Positions 13,226-25,486 of a stretch of DNA of 64,000 nt are shown here, one piece after another; position 1 is the first letter of the stretch, and each line of letters begins with the position of its first letter. The DNA is from Lineus longissimus (taxonomy: Eukaryota; Nemertea; Pilidiophora; Heteronemertea; Lineidae). The DNA lies in contig NC_088311.1 in NCBI RefSeq assembly GCF_910592395.1, positions 3,226,501 to 3,290,500 on the forward strand, in the 5' to 3' direction. The translations under genes were made by a program, and so were the position numbers. The notes under the pieces were generated by a model, which saw nothing but the letters and a program-made list of their open reading frames with translations, was not told where the DNA came from and did no database searches.

Positions 13226-14146
13226 TGTTATAATTTGTGTCATATGCAGTGACCAATGTATGCAACACATGCAGTTTCTTAGCTATTGTCATTGCTGAAT
13301 AACTTTATACATATCAATGAATCAGGAAGGATAATGCGGCTTGGGGTTCATTTGGTCTCAAGGCCACCGCGATTCATCAGGAGCAAAACATGCTTATCCC
13401 ACCTGAGGAAAATAGACTTGGTTTCACCTCTGGATGAACTCTCGGCCTGTTTCTATCCTGCTTAGATGTATACCAGTGCTTTAGAAGCCAAAATCAATAC
13501 AGTTAATGATGGTTTCCTTATCTATTGGAGACTATGTCGAGGGGCTTATGATAGATCATGAAAACTCTATATAATGAATCTGAATACTTTCACTTGAGAC
13601 ATGCCAAGTTCAGGAGATGGTTAGGAATTTGATTTGATTGGTAGGCGACAAGTAACAAACTATAGAGTACAACATCAGCTGGATGGACTGGATCCAAAGT
13701 GTATGCCTAGTTGCCGAGTTTAGATGATATACAGGGGTATATTCTAATTGAGTAGGCCTACCGGTTGGCGTAAAGTGGCCCACATGGAACGCCACTTAAA
13801 AGACAACGTTCTGTTGAAAAGGTCATGGTTCACCTGAGATGTAACCAAACTAAGAGGATGAATCTGATATAACTGTAGTGTTTACATCCAGGCCTACGGT
13901 CATCAAGTTACACAATGCTACCAAGCTCAACAGAGTTGATGAATACTGATGATTTGAAATGAATTTTTATTCATCAACTGTTGAACTTCGTTACTGGTCT
14001 ACAAGAGACACTGAAGTTCAAAGGGCTCCGAAATACTAAGTGTGGGTAGTCTGAAAAGGTCAGAGCTGTAGGTCAAGAAGTAATACCATAGTACAGCTGT
14101 CATTAATTAGCGCTCTCTTTATCAATAACATCCCTATGGCCATGTT
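13226..14146. other. Non-coding stretch, nothing seen
   Basis: No open frame with a motif and no clear repeat. The foldback element begins just after this stretch. Confidence 0.4.
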
Positions 14147-14152
14147 CACAGC

Positions 14153-15309
14153 TATGGGCGGTTATTACCGCAAATAAAGACAAACCAAAGCAAAGACACT
14201 TGTGTAGCATATCAAGGACACGTAGATTGATACTCCTGGGCGGTTATTACCGCAAATAAAGACAAACCAAAGCAAAGACACTTGTGTAGCATATCAAGGA
14301 CACGTAGATTGATACTCCTGGGCGGTTATTACCGCAAATAAAGACAAACCAAAGCAAAGACACTTGTGTAGCATATCAAGGACATGTAGATTGATACTCC
14401 TGTGTGTGCCACATCAAAGACATCTGGACCATACACCACGTCAAAGATAACGATGCGAAGTCAACAGGCGGCGCCACTGTAGATTGCTGGCGGCCGTACG
14501 CTGCCTGTTGACGTTGTTGTTATTTGCCACCTCTCTCCTATGGCAAGCCGTTTGCTTCAAAAAGTCGAAATGATTTTTTTTCTAGTCGAAATGATTTTTT
14601 TCTAGTCAAGATATTTTTTTTCATGTCAAGAAAAAAAATTTGAAATTAAATTTTTTTTTTCAAGTCGAGATATTTATTTTTCTTCTCATTTAACTTATTG
14701 AAGTTGAATCAATTAATAAAAATTTCACTGCGAGAAAAAAATGATTATAAAAATAAAAATAGTCGCTTATATCAACAAAAACCTATAGTTGTCGAAATCG
14801 TTTTTACTTGTCCCAAGACGGTGGCGCCGCCTGTTGACTTCGCATCGTTATCTTTGATGTGGTGTATGGTCCAGATGTCTTTGATGTGGCACACATAGGA
14901 GTATCAATCTACGTGTCCTTGATATGCTACACAGGTGTCTTTGCTTTGGTTTGTCTTTATTTGCGGTAATAACCGCCCAGGAGTATCAATCTACGTGTCC
15001 TTGATATGCTACACAAGTGTCTTTGCTTTGGTTTGTCTTTATTTGCGGTAATAACCGCCCAGGAGTATCAATCTACGTGTCCTTGATATGCTACACAAGT
15101 GTCTTTGCTTTGGTTTGTCTTTATTTGCGGTAATAACCGCCCAGGAGTATCAATCTACGTGTCCTTGATATGCTACACAAGTGTCTTTGCTTTGGTTTGT
15201 CTTTATTTGCGGTAATAACCGCCCAGGAGTATCAATCTACGTGTCCTTGATATGCTACACAGGTGTCTTTGCTTTGGTTTGTCTTTATTTGCGGTAATAA
15301 CCGCCCATA
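14153..15309. mobile_element. Foldback-type transposon, complete, with 6-bp target duplication
   Basis: The element starts TATGGGCGGTTATTACCGC and ends with its inverse. It is flanked by CACAGC at 14,147-14,152 and again at 15,310-15,315, a convincing 6-bp target-site duplication. The left arm (14,153-14,477) holds three tandem 82-bp units and the right arm (14,821-15,309) five, in opposite orientation, followed inward by a matching segment ending at GGCGCCAC. The arm length difference, 164 bp, is exactly two units. Each unit includes a small hairpin, GCGGT-TATT-ACCGC. The 343-bp centre is T-rich and encodes no transposase, so the element is non-autonomous. The superfamily is uncertain. Confidence 0.93.
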
Positions 15310-15315
15310 CACAGC

Positions 15316-16639
15316 ATTCCCAAAGACGTGTGATCAATGGTTAGTAGTACTACTGACACATTCTGTGGGAAAAACCTGTTCAAGTTTTTTTTGGCTTTAT
15401 GAGCAGCAAACTCAACATATTGATTGTAGGGGGTGTTCTATGGGTAGGAATCAAATAGAGAAAGTTGAGGGACATGTAAAGGGTTCTAAGACAGACCAAA
15501 CCAAGTGCTCAAAGTCTCAATTATCACATGATCCAGAGAGTCACTTGTTCGAGAAAATAGAGTGATTGGGTTAAAACCACTGGTAATCGGACACAAAGCC
15601 AGTGTCTGGCAGAATGACTTCACTGTTAATCACTATGAAAATAAGAAACTCACCGATATACTTGTGTTCATATCAATTGTTGAACCTCCCAGCAATTCAT
15701 ATGGATTCCATCGAAACATCTCGACTGAAGCGTTCTCAAAAAACTTATTTTAGAAACCTGGGACAGTTGTATGAATGACCAGGTTGGGAAATCCAAAAAT
15801 CCATGACTAATGTGACGAATATATCAAGAAACCTTTCCAAACTAAAAGACACTTGACAAACGCTTCACCTACTGCCCCTACCTACATTCACTAAGCACCA
15901 TTCAAGCACTCCCTTGTCCCAATTCTCAACGACCATCAAATATAATGTTTTCCACATTACACTACAGGTGATTTTCCTTGAACCAGCTCAGCATTTAGGA
16001 CACTATCAATCCAATGAAAACAATGTATTTTATCTCTAACCTCGACATTTTAAAACCTACCGGCATGATTTTCATGCTGGGTTCACATAATCAGTTGGTT
16101 TGAGACTGATAAACACAATCAATTTGGTCTTTATAAAAGTAAGTCTAACCCATATGCAATTATACTGTTATCGTATCTTGGTTACAAATTACCCAATTTC
16201 CTCCATATACATGTACAATAGGTCTGGCCTAAACAAGTTCAATCCAGATCCAACGAGCACACAATGGAGCAGTGTATGCTAATGGCAGTACATCAGGTCT
16301 CTAATTTCACCCTTGCATCACATGAGGGACAGTTGACTCTAAGAAGAACTGAAATGCAGGGGTAGAATAGGAACAATGATCTACCATGCATACACAAAAC
16401 TTTACTAACATCATGAATAGAGAAGTATAAGACCCAGGCTAGAAGGTGAAGTCTGCATCTTCGCTCATGACCAGCAGATCAAGCTCCAAATATTCTGCTT
16501 TGCCCAACGCATCCGAAATCCCCACTCATCAGCTCAGTCGCTGTGCGTCAAGATGCAAATGTGTTGCTCACCTTTTTGCAGAAGAAGCAGGTACAGCATC
16601 GGGTAAACAAGGAGACAAACAAATCCATCTAATCCACAC
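15316..16639. other. Non-coding stretch, no gene recognised
   Basis: Two adjacent plus-strand frames (15,263-15,565 and 15,562-15,753) are open, but the first starts inside the foldback element and neither resembles a known protein. Confidence 0.4.
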
Positions 16640-16822
16640 TGCTGAAGGTCACAAGTGATGAAGGTCAATCACAAACAATGTAGGTCAATCAAAATAATGT
16701 AGGTCAATCCAAACTACATTATGTCAGTCACTCACAACAAAGTAGGACAAATATACACAAAGTAGGTCAATCACAAACGGTGCAGGTAATCCATGAAACG
16801 TAGGTCAGTCAAACAAAACTGC
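16640..16822. repeat. Degenerate repeat of about 20 bp carrying AGGTCA half sites
   Basis: Words of the form TGTAGGTCAATCA repeat at least six times (GAAGGTCA, GTAGGTCA variants) separated by roughly 20 bp. This looks like a small decayed minisatellite. AGGTCA is the classic nuclear-receptor half site, so a regulatory role is possible but unproven. Confidence 0.6.
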
Positions 16823-17481
16823 CAGAGTAGGACTACGCTCTTATCTCTGGCAAGTTGGTCAGCCTGGTGAACAACATTGAGTTCTCTCACCAACTACTAG
16901 ATACTATTCCCAATATTGGTGCCTGGTACCTTTATTGCTGGCAAATGATGGTTCATTTGTTATAGTTCACACAGTTGATAGATAGTCACAAAACTGACAT
17001 AACCTCGATACATAATTTTATTTGTCACTTTTGTATTATTCAATGGCCAGTTAGTGAGCACAAATAAGGAGCCCAATAACTTTTTGTTACCACTTTCCAA
17101 ACATCTGAAGGACCATTTAGTGGACACTTTTCTTTGAATATTCTGGTCGCCGTGTTTCTGGACACAAACAATCTGCAACAGTCAGAAAATAAATACACGT
17201 CACCACCAGCAGGTAAAGCGAACTTCCAAAGCATCACTATGAACTGCTTTTTCCATCTTGTCTTACTCACGATGATATTCACCTTGAATAAAAACCTCCA
17301 ACGTCATTCAATGTGCGCCAACTAACCAGAATCGCGAATCAGCCAGACGAAAATGTACCGAATGAGTCAGATATGATGTGAAAAAACCAGTGAGTTTAGC
17401 AGACGTCATGGAAAATTCAATGTACATGTATCAATACATCGTGAGGTAGAATTGAATAAGGTATTATAGGAAAATGAAACG

Positions 17482-17566
17482 ATGGAAACTCCCTAACGGA
17501 CACCTCTGTTAGCACGCCACCCTCTCTATTGAGGATGAGTGTACTAGAAAGAAAGGTTCAACTGTA
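17482..17566. mobile_element. MITE-like element, GGAACCTC family, copy 1 (short)
   Basis: The left end GGAAACTCCCTAACGGACAC and right end AAAGGTTCAACTGT are inverted relative to each other and resemble the ends of three other copies in this window (25,310; 50,971; 53,346). It is about 85 bp, much shorter than the others, so probably internally deleted. No coding content. Confidence 0.45.
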
Positions 17567-20500
17567 CTTCACCGCACATATAGTCCGTATGTAGATGGTT
17601 TTAAAACCAACGGTGAGGGACTAAAGTTACTTCTACCTATTTTCAAGCAAAGTATAGGTCGAGATCGATCTGATGGCGAGTCTGCAAGATAACTCAATAA
17701 AACAGACCGTCATCACAGGCAATTATGTGTTACATCCATTCTACATACATGTATGTGTTTTTTGCAATGATCTCCATTATATGACCAACCACAGACTTGG
17801 CCAAGCCTGATTTTGGCTGCAAGACCAGAGACAGTCCATTGGCGCCCAATAATATCTCCAATGTCTATATTTGGCCGGACCAACACAACACAACAAGGCA
17901 TTTCCAATTAACCCAGACAAAGCTGGAGAAGATACAAGGGCCCAAATAGGTTTAACCTTTGCAGAGCAATGAAAACGTTTCCTTGACAGAATACCAGTCA
18001 TGTGGGTTTGATAATGATGAAAGCGGCAGGCCAGATATTAACATGACTTTCTGGTCAGGAAGACAAGGAATCAGGGTCTGAAGCCAAGGTGTGGTGGGGA
18101 TCAGGACAACTGCCCCAGCTATTTTTATTTCCAGCCACTGGTTTGGGACACTGTTGGAACTTTTCATGAATCGCAAAAATAGGCACAAAAATTTGGCAGT
18201 TTACAGGAGTACCTCATGATGTTGAATGCTGATGAGATGCTGCATCAGTTATAGCATTGAAATAGAGAAGGAAGTGTTTTTTGCAATTCATCCAAGAGAA
18301 ACGCCTCCTAATGCAAGAGCATGTCAAGTTGGTCCAATCAAAATTTCCCTTGCCTGCATCTTCAGATCATTACCTGCCTTGAATGGCCATTTTTTGCTCT
18401 CCTTCCAAGATCAGGAGCGTGATTCCGCATTCTGCACTCCCTAAAGATAGATTTCCTGGGTACTTTAGCAGCTCTGTGCGTGTTCATTATCTTTGCCGCT
18501 AAAACTTATAACGAGGGGGATAAAACTATGCACGTTGATGATAGTCGTTATGAAACACCCTTGATTTCAATGAAAGATTTCAAGCTCTGACCTATGCTAT
18601 AAAAGTGTTCTACTTTTCCCTTTAGGATGATGTGCTTCAGACACTGATGCCACAATGCCCTACTTTTTGGGGGGGAGCGCCGGCCATGTTACACAGCTGA
18701 AAAATACTGGATTCATCTGTCCACTTGATCTAATAAACATACAGTCAAAAAGCTTTCACATCGCATTATGATTTCTCTTGGGGGGAAAAGTAGAACATTC
18801 TGTAATATGAGTATGATTCCTGATGGTGTATCACATGCTATAGGTTTCTTTCATTCTGGCGGACATCTGCTCTCTTTAGGTCAGGGTTTGAACATACTTT
18901 CCCTTGAATTAAAAAAATCTGTTTCCAGGGTTTGGAGGTAAAGCTGTGGGGCCATTTGGGGATTGAGAACATGTTTCCTTAAAGTGTCGGATTCTGGATA
19001 CCCTTGGGATAAATGACAGAGCTACATAAGCCAGCAATACCTCATGAAAGCTGAATGTGTAAGGGCAGAAAATAGCGTAAGTGGGTTAAAATGGGAAAAA
19101 TCTAAAGCTTAATTTATAGATTTTATGTTCTGCATTTAGCGTACAGAAAGCCCTGCATATATGATGTATATATTCTTCAATTACCTCATTCTAACATGTA
19201 GATATAACCCTTAGGATGAATCCAAGATTATCAAATATCAGAGAGCCAAATGAAGCAGGGATATGTATGGCTTGTGACATTTGCACATATCGAATACCAA
19301 GACACTGAAATATATCATACTGGTCTGTTCTACAACAGCCTTGGCAGAGTGGGATACCGCAATGGTTCCTCCGGCTGGATGCAAGGAGAGCAGACACCCA
19401 ATACTGTCTCATATGACAAAGGCTCAATGAAGGAGGGCGTAGATAGGCGGAATGCAAAAATAAAAGTTTGTCATTGATTATTGCGGTGGCTGCTATACAC
19501 AGTTCATTAAAGCACCACATCGGCACCTTCAGTCGATGCGGAGACATAGGTTATCGCTCAAAATAAGATCTGTCATTTGAAAGGAATGTTTAAAATCGTA
19601 CATGTACTCTTCTTCATGTATCAGGGCTTCTATATACTATAAGCAGCCTGCCCGGGCAGCCTGTTCGGGTGCCAAGCTGATCCAGGGGGCATTAGAAATA
19701 GTACTAATCTCATGCTCATACATGTACATCACCCTTTTCTGGCAAAACACCACTGAATACTTGCCAGGAACTCCTGGTTCCCGAGTACAAATCAATTACA
19801 GTGTTCTATCTCGATATTTTGAATGTAATTTATTGGGAAAGGATTAGATTGTCAAGATGTGGCCAGATGTCATAAGTATGATCGATATCAACATGATTTA
19901 CATTAGTATGCGCATATGAAAAATCAAGGCTACAATAGATATCCGAAATCTAAAGCAAGTGGCATGTAACAAATTCAGCCCAATTCTACTACCAACAGCA
20001 TTTGTGGCGACACAAACTTATCACGTCTTCTCAAACAAGAAAGGTTGGGCCCTACATGTTCCAACTAAGCAAGTTGCTAAGTAACCTGGAGAAAGAAGAA
20101 TCCATGGTAACCAGCAGACTCGACCAAATTCGATAGCAGTGATAAGAATTTGACTCAGTGCCTTGATAGGTTGCCAGCTCTTCTCAAGGGAATCAACAAA
20201 CAGTCCTCACTAGAATCATTTTTTCGAAATTTATTTTTAGTCGCAATTTGCAAATTCGAAATTTCTACAGAGAGCAGAGGTGTAGATCCTTCCATTGCTG
20301 TTGTTGGTTTTATTGAAGAGGAATATTCAATATTAGAGACTATATATTGTTGCATTTTTGTTGGAACAGAGCAACAAAATATCTCTTGTATGCATGTAAA
20401 ACCAACAAGTGCTGGGTTCAATATTGATTACTGGGCACTGCGATTGCTGATTTTTACAGCAGGCACCTGCGATGACCAACACAAAAACAAGCAAATCTTT

Positions 20501-21025
20501 CAATTTTCTTTGCTGCCTTTCCATTGGCTTGATAAAGACAATTTTTTAAAGTGCATTAACTGCCAATTTGAAGAGAAAGTGTCAGGTTCAATCTAATTCA
20601 ATTTGGCACCACAATAACAATGCAATATTACATTACAAAGTACACAGACATTAGCCAACTTGACATTATTCCAATAATCCTAGACTGCTGTATGATCCAC
20701 TAAAGAAATGTAGGTCAGTTTGGAAATGCCACGTTTCTGATAACCAATATCCGGATGTGATTGTATTAGATGCCAGTTTGTGACAATGATGGTGACAAGA
20801 GATCTATTGATTGATTATAAAAGTTTGCAAGTCCAACAGATGCGGCCATTCTTTTCATATTTGGTCTGCAACACAGAAAAAGCAAAAATAGAATGCACAA
20901 AAGTACCATGTACGTCGTATTATCGCAGAAGTATAGTATCTTGGAGGCTACACAACAAATTACTTACCCAAATATTTAATCAATCAATTAGTCATCAATC
21001 AGAGTGATGCAACAATGAAAACAGA
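17567..21025. other. Non-coding stretch, no gene recognised
   Basis: The longest plus-strand frame, 20,150-20,596 (148 codons), has no motif I recognise and no evident splice support. The remainder is AT-rich with no repeats that stand out. Confidence 0.4.
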
Positions 21026-21167
21026 TGACGTAACAATGTCCGATCTCCTGGACGTTACATGTCACGCTACGTCACAATGAACCCATAAAAATAAAATATG
21101 AGATCTTGGACGTTATCACGAATCAAAGATGACGTCAATGATGAGCAAAAAAACCAAGATGACGTCT
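21026..21167. promoter_or_regulatory. Cluster of CRE-like (TGACGT) sites
   Basis: Within about 140 bp there is one perfect palindromic CRE, TGACGTCA (21,130-21,137), plus TGACGTAA (21,026-21,033), TACGTCAC (21,069-21,076) and TGACGTCT (21,160-21,167); weaker GACGTTA words lie between them. CREB/ATF-type bZIP proteins bind such sites. No start exon is visible beside it, so it would be a distal element or an unannotated promoter. The density is above chance in this AT-rich context, but function is inferred. Confidence 0.5.
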
Positions 21168-23600
21168 CTGCACTGCGCTAAATACGTTGGTTGTTGGTTC
21201 AATGGCAAATGTAATAGCTCTCACCTACATAATATTCATAAATGAATAATGAAGCTATTTGTGTGGTATTTGGAACAATAATGTACATGTAGCAGTACAT
21301 ACGTGTTCTTGTACATGTATCATCATGATACTACACGTACATGTTTTTAGTGGTGCAACGTCAATTGAACGAGTGGTCAATCAAATGAAAAAAATCATTA
21401 AAGGTTGCATCTGTAGCAGATATGCCAAGGATTGACTGAGTGTCGTGAGTTACACTGAGATAATACATGCATCCGTTATCAGTGGGAAAAATGCCAGGCA
21501 TCGACTGATCAGCATATAAATTAGCTGGACTGAGGTGATTAATGAATCCTAATACTAGCTAGGACTTCTGCAAAGATTGTAGAGCAGAAAACTGTGAACA
21601 AAAATCCACCATATTTGACTGTGATAAACAGGGACAGGAAGAAGCTAAGCCAAAAGTGTCTTAAAAACACTATTCTAACCCTCAGATATATTTGTCACTA
21701 AAATATCTGAAAATGAAAGGTTTTTTTAAATGTTCAAAAGTTTGTTTAAAGAAGCAATTGTTATAAAATGATATTGATTTGAAACTAGATTGCTATGTTT
21801 ACACAATTTATGTACTCAAACTGAATGTAGGTCACACTGCATAACATAGTAGGTTCCTACATGTCCATAAAAATATTATAATAACCCAAATTATTTTCTT
21901 TTAAAATTGATATCCCCATTTTGAAAAAAACCTCACATCAAAGAAATTATTATAAGTCATGCCAAGCAATGCAGCATATGTAATATCACTTCTGTCACAA
22001 AAATGTTTGACTAATGTGTTTGAAAAAGCCAAACAAGCGGAAACTAGATTAGGCCTATGTTACATATATTATGTTATGCAACATGACACACATATATATG
22101 GTTCATAAATATGTACATGTATCAGCAAATGCAAAATTTTGGCCTAGTCTTAAAAAAGGTCTTTTTCAGTTACAGGCCTCAAATTTGACGGAATCACACT
22201 GAGTTTGTAATTTGTGGATATAATTTGATAAGCAGCAAAACATGTACATCAAAGGTCGCTGCAGGCGGAAAATAGGCCTAAATTAAGCCCAGACTATATA
22301 TAATGCAAACAATCTTATTATAGAACATTCCAAACAAATCCAAAAGGACTTATAACATCTATTGATACATAAGAAGATTGAATATGTCAGATCGGTTTTT
22401 TCTTATTCAGTTCAGGTTTACATGGCGTCAGGGAGGAAGATCGCCCAATAGTGGTCTTTTTGTGATAATCGTTAATACAAGTGTCACCCAACTTCAAGAA
22501 GAATGCCCCACATGTCAGCCCCATACAAAATGGACAGTATCTTTTTTTATTGAAGAATACCTCATGCCGGATTAGAGATGAGACAAGATAAAACTGTGAA
22601 TTGCTATGCAGCCACTACAAGAAAGTAACCGTGGATACCTTCAGGGGAATCATTATTGTCGGTATGCCGGTATAGAGAAAAAACGGCTGGGATTTTTGGG
22701 ATATTAAGACACCAACATTTCAGTAGGATTCAAGAAACTTCAAAAGGGGCCAAAAAATATCAGGGTGCCCCACTTTCTCGGACTCCTGAATCTGCTTCTG
22801 CCAAGTACATTACTACACACAGATCATCAGTACACATACCTCAGGGTCCACATTCTTCCAGCTTTTGCTTGATTGGCAAAGACATGATGTAAAAGGAAGC
22901 ATGTCAAATTTCAGTACATTTAATCCATAGGTTAGCATATAGGCCCTGTGAACGCCAGAGGGTCACCTTTGCAGCTGGTCCAGCCACCGTGATAAGAATT
23001 TCCAAGTGATGTCGATGTTGTCTCAGTAGGCCATTGTGTGGGGAAGAGACGTGGCAAGATTTTGAACATCCAGATACAATCACAATGACATGAATGAGAG
23101 ACTTCGAATAATCCTTGAGTTATTTCGTAATCAGAAATGAACGAGCTTTGGGCTTGAGTGGGATTCCTTCTAGGCCCTTATCCGCTCTGATACAGATATG
23201 TTGGCCCTAAATCGCAGTGTAATATTCCTCTCCGTTCAGACTGGTTTTGGTGTACATGAAGTATGCACAGTTTTGATGTGCTCAAACCGATCTTCACTGT
23301 CTCTATTCAGACACTAAATCCCAACTGAGCCACAATGTATATAACATAAGCTCGAGCAAGTTGGCCGGTGATCACTCCAATGTATACTCTACTCTACATA
23401 AAAGCACACTACCAGATCTATAGAATCCTGATTGTATGCAATGGGTAGAGCCTTGCCGGCAATGGCATCGTGCAGATTTCAATGAATCACTCGCACTAGT
23501 TAGTGGTACGTATGAATCGTGCGTAAAAATAACGATCGAGCAAGCGGCATATACAGCTGATACATTCACACAAAACAGAACACAGGTACAAGACTGGAGC
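21168..23600. other. Non-coding stretch, no gene recognised
   Basis: AT-rich sequence with several TACATGTA-type words (for example 21,283-21,343, where they form a loose dyad). No exon is supported. Confidence 0.4.
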
Positions 23601-23639
23601 CGCCTACACCAAACGGTATACACACAACTGAATGAGCCG

Positions 23640-23895
23640 CTTTAAATCCATCTGCTGCTTTCCTGCGTCCGATATGACCACACTGATCGAGCCGATAATT
23701 AGGCGATCTGGGCTGGAAACTGCATGCACAAAATCCCCATAAATGCAATGCGTTGCAATTGAGCGACAGCAGCAGAGCGAGATGCGCTTCTCATCCAGTC
23801 TCCCGGCAACCTAGACGCAACACACTGCAGACGAACGAGCGCTGGTGCTACAGGCTCGTCTCTACGCGGGCACCACGGTAACTGACGTAAGCATG
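23640..23895. promoter_or_regulatory. CpG-richer promoter-like block with RFX-like and CRE-like sites
   Basis: CpG dinucleotides are far denser here than in the surrounding tens of kilobases. GTCTCCCGGCAAC at 23,798-23,810 matches an RFX X-box with one mismatch (RGYAAC half intact), and TGACGTAA lies at 23,883-23,890. No coding exon can be tied to it with confidence on either strand. It may be the promoter of a gene whose exons I cannot see, or an enhancer. Confidence 0.35.
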
Positions 23896-23899
23896 CCTC

Positions 23900-25309
23900 A
23901 AGATGAATTGTTCAATAAAGGTTCCATCCATTTCTACTCAGCAGCTTTAATGTTCTATTGTGTGTCAAATCAATAATTCCTTGTCTTTCAATACACATGG
24001 GGAGGGAACAGTCCGGGCAGCAGGAATTTAACCCATTATGTCGCAACAGCTTAAAGGCCTACACTGTATGTGTTCATTGTATTTGCTTGTGGCTCAAGTA
24101 AAAAGAAAGAAACACGACCACAGTGCAGTTATGAGTGGGCAAGTGCACATTTTAATGCTGCACATGTATAGCTAATACGAAACCATGGTTGTCGCACCAA
24201 AACCGCAAGGGGGAGCTAAAATGTAGACCAAAACCGACGTGTTGAAATATGAATATAAATATCTATATAGAACATCTCAAATAATAAGATAACGAATAAA
24301 TAACATGGTTTTAAATGCTTTTTGACTGCTTCCATATTTTGCACCAACTCAAGCGGTTATGGTCGTCTAAACATCCGCTGCATTCAAAACAAGGCACCGT
24401 ATAAAGTGCATAGTGCGTTTACATTTACATTATCAATCTAGATGTTTTAGAACACATGTACCTTGCAAAACAAAGGAATATCATCACTGGACGCTTCTTC
24501 ACTCATAAGCATGGTATGCTTAACCCAAAAAGGCTGAATTCCCGATACAGGATCACTGATCTATGATATCAAAGATGTTATCTTCAAATCTATAACCTGA
24601 TCAAAGTAGGGTGAATTTAAATTGGTATTGTGGGTGTGAATCTGCTGGTTGGTTAGACATCAACTATTAAGGAGCTCAGCTAGAGGCAATTGGAAGGCAT
24701 AGACTGTGCCAAAGTGTACCTTCCAGTCTGCCCATTGGGTTTTAACTGAAAGCACAGTAAGTGGATGACCTGAAAGGTTATTTGCCATATCAAGGAGATG
24801 GGTAGGTTTTTACATTAAGCTAATTATACAACCCTAACAGTCAATGCTTAAGCACATGATTGACAGGCCATGGATCTGCTCAAGATCTGACAGTAATTTG
24901 ACTGAAAGGACCAATAGGCCTTACATGCTTACATGTGTATCAATGATATAAAAATTAACTGAGATGACGACAGACCTGATGTGATTTGGATGTTATAAAA
25001 CTCTATGGCATAAAAAGGAAGAGTTTTTTTAGGGGAACTTTGATTGTCCTATTAAAGCAGTGGTAGTAAAGGTCAGCCTCAATGAAACCACCTTGAAATT
25101 TTACTAGTAGAGAAAAGCTTGATATTTCATTGTCCACATACAATCATGTAGGATCATTGAAATCAAAGTCAGTAGTGCCATCTATCTTTCAAGGACAACA
25201 CCAATGATCAATAAAACTCTGGATACTCCGTCATTTGTTTTTGGGAGATCCCAAGTGGTCATGCATGTCATGTGGGTAAATGTAGGCCATGCCAATGGGA
25301 TCGGCACAT
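23900..25309. other. Non-coding stretch, nothing seen
   Basis: Only short open frames, with no motifs and no clear repeat. Confidence 0.4.
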
Positions 25310-25486
25310 ACAGTGGAACCTCTCTTACCAAACACCTCTATTGACAGGACACCTCCATTCAGCTCAGGACACAGAACCATACAATTTCAGATTTAATCAT
25401 TTCTAAAATTCCACCTTTGGACAGCCCTCAGTCTCTGATTAAGGACAGCATTTGTCAGGTGTCCTATAGATAGAGAGGTTATTGTA
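25310..25486. mobile_element. MITE-like element, GGAACCTC family, copy 2
   Basis: Begins ACAGTGGAACCTCTCT and ends TAGAGAGGTTATTGTAT, an imperfect terminal inverted repeat. Internal phrases GACACCTCC and CAGGTGTCC are also inverted. About 177 bp with no coding capacity. Similar ends occur at 17,482, 50,971 and 53,346. Confidence 0.55.

Noticed and set aside
20150-20596. 148-codon plus-strand frame
   Set aside because: Opposite-strand frames are equally open, composition is AT-driven, and I recognise no domain.
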